This document shows positions 10,665 through 11,841 of a stretch of 11,841 nucleotides of DNA, piece after piece; position 1 is the first letter of the stretch; each line of letters begins with the position of its first letter. The position numbers were made by a program, and so were the translations under genes. The stretch spans positions 1 through 11,841 of the forward strand of contig CAMCJO010000031.1 of NCBI GenBank assembly GCA_945875135.1. The letters run 5' to 3'. Origin of the DNA: an uncultured Porphyromonas sp. GTDB lineage: Bacteria > Bacteroidota > Bacteroidia > Bacteroidales > Porphyromonadaceae. Below the pieces are notes generated by a model that worked only from the letters and a program-made list of their open reading frames with translations, did not search any database and was not told where the DNA came from.

Positions 10665-11841
10665 TTATGATTGAGGAGGTGGGGGAGGACACATCCCTGT
10701 AGGAGGAGTCTGTGGCGTGACGGGGGCAAACAGCATGGCTAGCTCTGGGATAGCACTGGCCACCTCCCACTGTTCCATGCCAGGCTTCCATACGTAAGTA
10801 CTTGAGGTCAACTGTCCTATCATAGCCATTTGCTGGAGCTGATCTATGGAGAAGGGACCCATTTGCTGACCATTCACGGCTAGCATATAGGAGGGGGCGT
10901 CTGGCATAGGTGGAGGCGTATTTACGGCGTTTTGCATTTGCTGGCCCATACTACTGACCATACCAGCCATCTGTCCTCCGAGGGCACCACCCATCATCAT
11001 GCCAGTCATCATCTCTGCTGGGTTCATACCTCCAGTAGCCCCAGTAGGCATAGCACCCATCTGCCCCATATTGCTAGCTGCAGTCTTTAGGACATCAGCT
11101 TGCTTATCGATAGCGTGCGCCCTTATGTAGGTCGACTCCGACTGTAAGCGTTGTGCTCGCTGTCTCTCCTCACGATTGATGCGCATCGTCTCCGAGAGAT
11201 TATGTCGATTCACTTGCTGCATCTCTATCATGTTTTTGAGATTGACGTTGGAGAGGGTAGTCAATGTTTTGGCCGTTATACCAGCCGTGAGTGCCTTCAC
11301 CTCTGCGTAGGCTTTAGACTCTTTGTCAACGATTATAGCTTGGATGTCTAGTCGCTTGAGCCGGACGCCGAACTCCGCCAGGCACTCCTGCAGACTCACC
11401 TCGAGGACACTACTTATGGCATCTATCTGACGCTCTATCTGTACGACAGGGATCGATAGGTCTGAGGGTGTGTTCGCCACAACGCTTTTGACCTTGCGAA
11501 CTACACTCCCCTCGATCTGCTTCATAAACTCATCAAGATCAAAGTCCCTAAGTCTATTGAGCTTGATAAAGGTTTTGTAGTCCTCTAGAGAAAAAGTCAA
11601 CACGCCATGCACAGCAACAGGCACGGGGTGATCTGGCAAGCGTGGGTCTGTGACATCAAAGTAGGGAACCACAAGGCTAATCTGATTGTTCCGCTGTAAG
11701 TTGATGAAGTAAACCTCCGCTTGAAACGGGGTGTCTCCACCATAGGCCAGCCCTACGATGCTAGACAAGACGGGGAGGTTGGCCGTCTTAACCCAAGTTT
11801 GACCCCTATTGGAGTGTAAGTGATTGATATTGGTGTGGTTG
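10665..11841 (-). CDS. SPFH/band 7 (YdjI-type) protein with C-terminal GYF_2 domain, N-terminus outside window
   Basis: The frame stays open to the window edge, so 391 C-terminal residues are visible and the start is missing; the TTG at 11768 is internal, because upstream codons continue the family pattern (VKTANLPV then LSSIVGLAYGG). Residues up to about 175 belong to the SPFH domain of the virion-core-protein-like subgroup (GGDTPFQAEVYFIN). A helical, probably coiled segment with RINREERQRAQR follows (about 180-255), then a Gly/Met-rich stretch (256-305), a GYF_2 domain (about 317-372, YMLAVNGQQMGPF ... VWKPGMEQWEV) and a proline-rich tail ending PPPPPQS. SPFH proteins assemble into rings or scaffolds, often at membranes. 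Two small genes follow closely, suggesting a three-part module. The actual function of this subgroup is unclear. Confidence 0.88.
   Translation of the reverse strand, partial: NHTNINHLHSNRGQTWVKTANLPVLSSIVGLAYGGDTPFQAEVYFINLQRNNQISLVVPYFDVTDPRLPDHPVPVAVHGVLTFSLEDYKTFIKLNRLRDFDLDEFMKQIEGSVVRKVKSVVANTPSDLSIPVVQIERQIDAISSVLEVSLQECLAEFGVRLKRLDIQAIIVDKESKAYAEVKALTAGITAKTLTTLSNVNLKNMIEMQQVNRHNLSETMRINREERQRAQRLQSESTYIRAHAIDKQADVLKTAASNMGQMGAMPTGATGGMNPAEMMTGMMMGGALGGQMAGMVSSMGQQMQNAVNTPPPMPDAPSYMLAVNGQQMGPFSIDQLQQMAMIGQLTSSTYVWKPGMEQWEVASAIPELAMLFAPVTPQTPPTGMCPPPPPQS

Noticed and set aside
10297..10791. 164-residue form of the small GYF_2 protein
   Set aside because: The extension runs back over the end of the SPFH gene in another frame and has no family pattern; ATG 10644 lies just after the SPFH stop.
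10665..11768. SPFH protein starting at TTG 11768
   Set aside because: The frame is open to the window edge and the upstream residues VKTANLPV fit the domain, so the true start is outside the window.

Overview
The window looks like chromosomal core sequence from a member of the Bacteroidota, most likely a Porphyromonas-type Bacteroidales; the genus is my inference from gene content and protein flavour. Supporting signs are a GT3-type glycogen synthase end, several promoter boxes that fit the Bacteroidota -7 consensus TAnnTTTG, no clear Shine-Dalgarno sites, a DUF4369/thioredoxin lipoprotein, and a BioG-type biotin gate-keeper. Only the first, truncated gene lies on the + strand. Everything else is on the - strand, so transcription runs from high to low coordinates. 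I see no mobile element, CRISPR array or phage gene.

In transcription order on the - strand: (1) 11841-9869 holds an SPFH (band 7) protein with a C-terminal GYF_2 domain (its N-terminus lies outside the window), a 115-residue protein that looks like a small copy of that tail, and a four-helix membrane protein. The three are packed like an operon, the last two joined by a TAATG stop/start. This is the least understood module. (2) 9868-9637 is a non-coding gap with a CTAG-rich inverted-repeat patch and six copies of a GCTGTTR heptamer just upstream of a degenerate -7 box. (3) folA (dihydrofolate reductase) and hisS (histidyl-tRNA synthetase) overlap by 8 bases. (4) Three tandem FKBP-type prolyl isomerase genes sit behind their own promoter and are predicted to act in the cytoplasm, the periplasm and on a lipid-anchored periplasmic face. 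(5) 5439-5187 is a non-coding gap with three hairpins and a 17-bp palindrome over a -7-like box. (6) bioF-bioG-bioC form a tight biotin cluster: BioC methylates malonyl-ACP to disguise it as a fatty-acid primer, BioG removes the methyl ester from pimeloyl-ACP, and BioF condenses pimeloyl-ACP with alanine. A TlpA-like thioredoxin lipoprotein gene overlaps the bioC stop in an ATGA junction and may also have a promoter inside bioC. (7) SRP (4.5S-type) RNA and tRNA-Thr(UGU) are separated by four T residues, share one clear promoter and end at a strong intrinsic terminator. (8) A murein L,D-transpeptidase-family secreted protein starts immediately after that terminator and converges on the + strand glycogen synthase, the two stop codons sharing a CTAG.

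The window therefore mostly carries housekeeping functions (translation, folate, biotin, protein folding, envelope maintenance). The more unusual elements are the SPFH/GYF_2/membrane-protein trio, the heptamer repeat at the folA promoter, the structured RNA between the FKBP and biotin genes, and the very compact stable-RNA unit.
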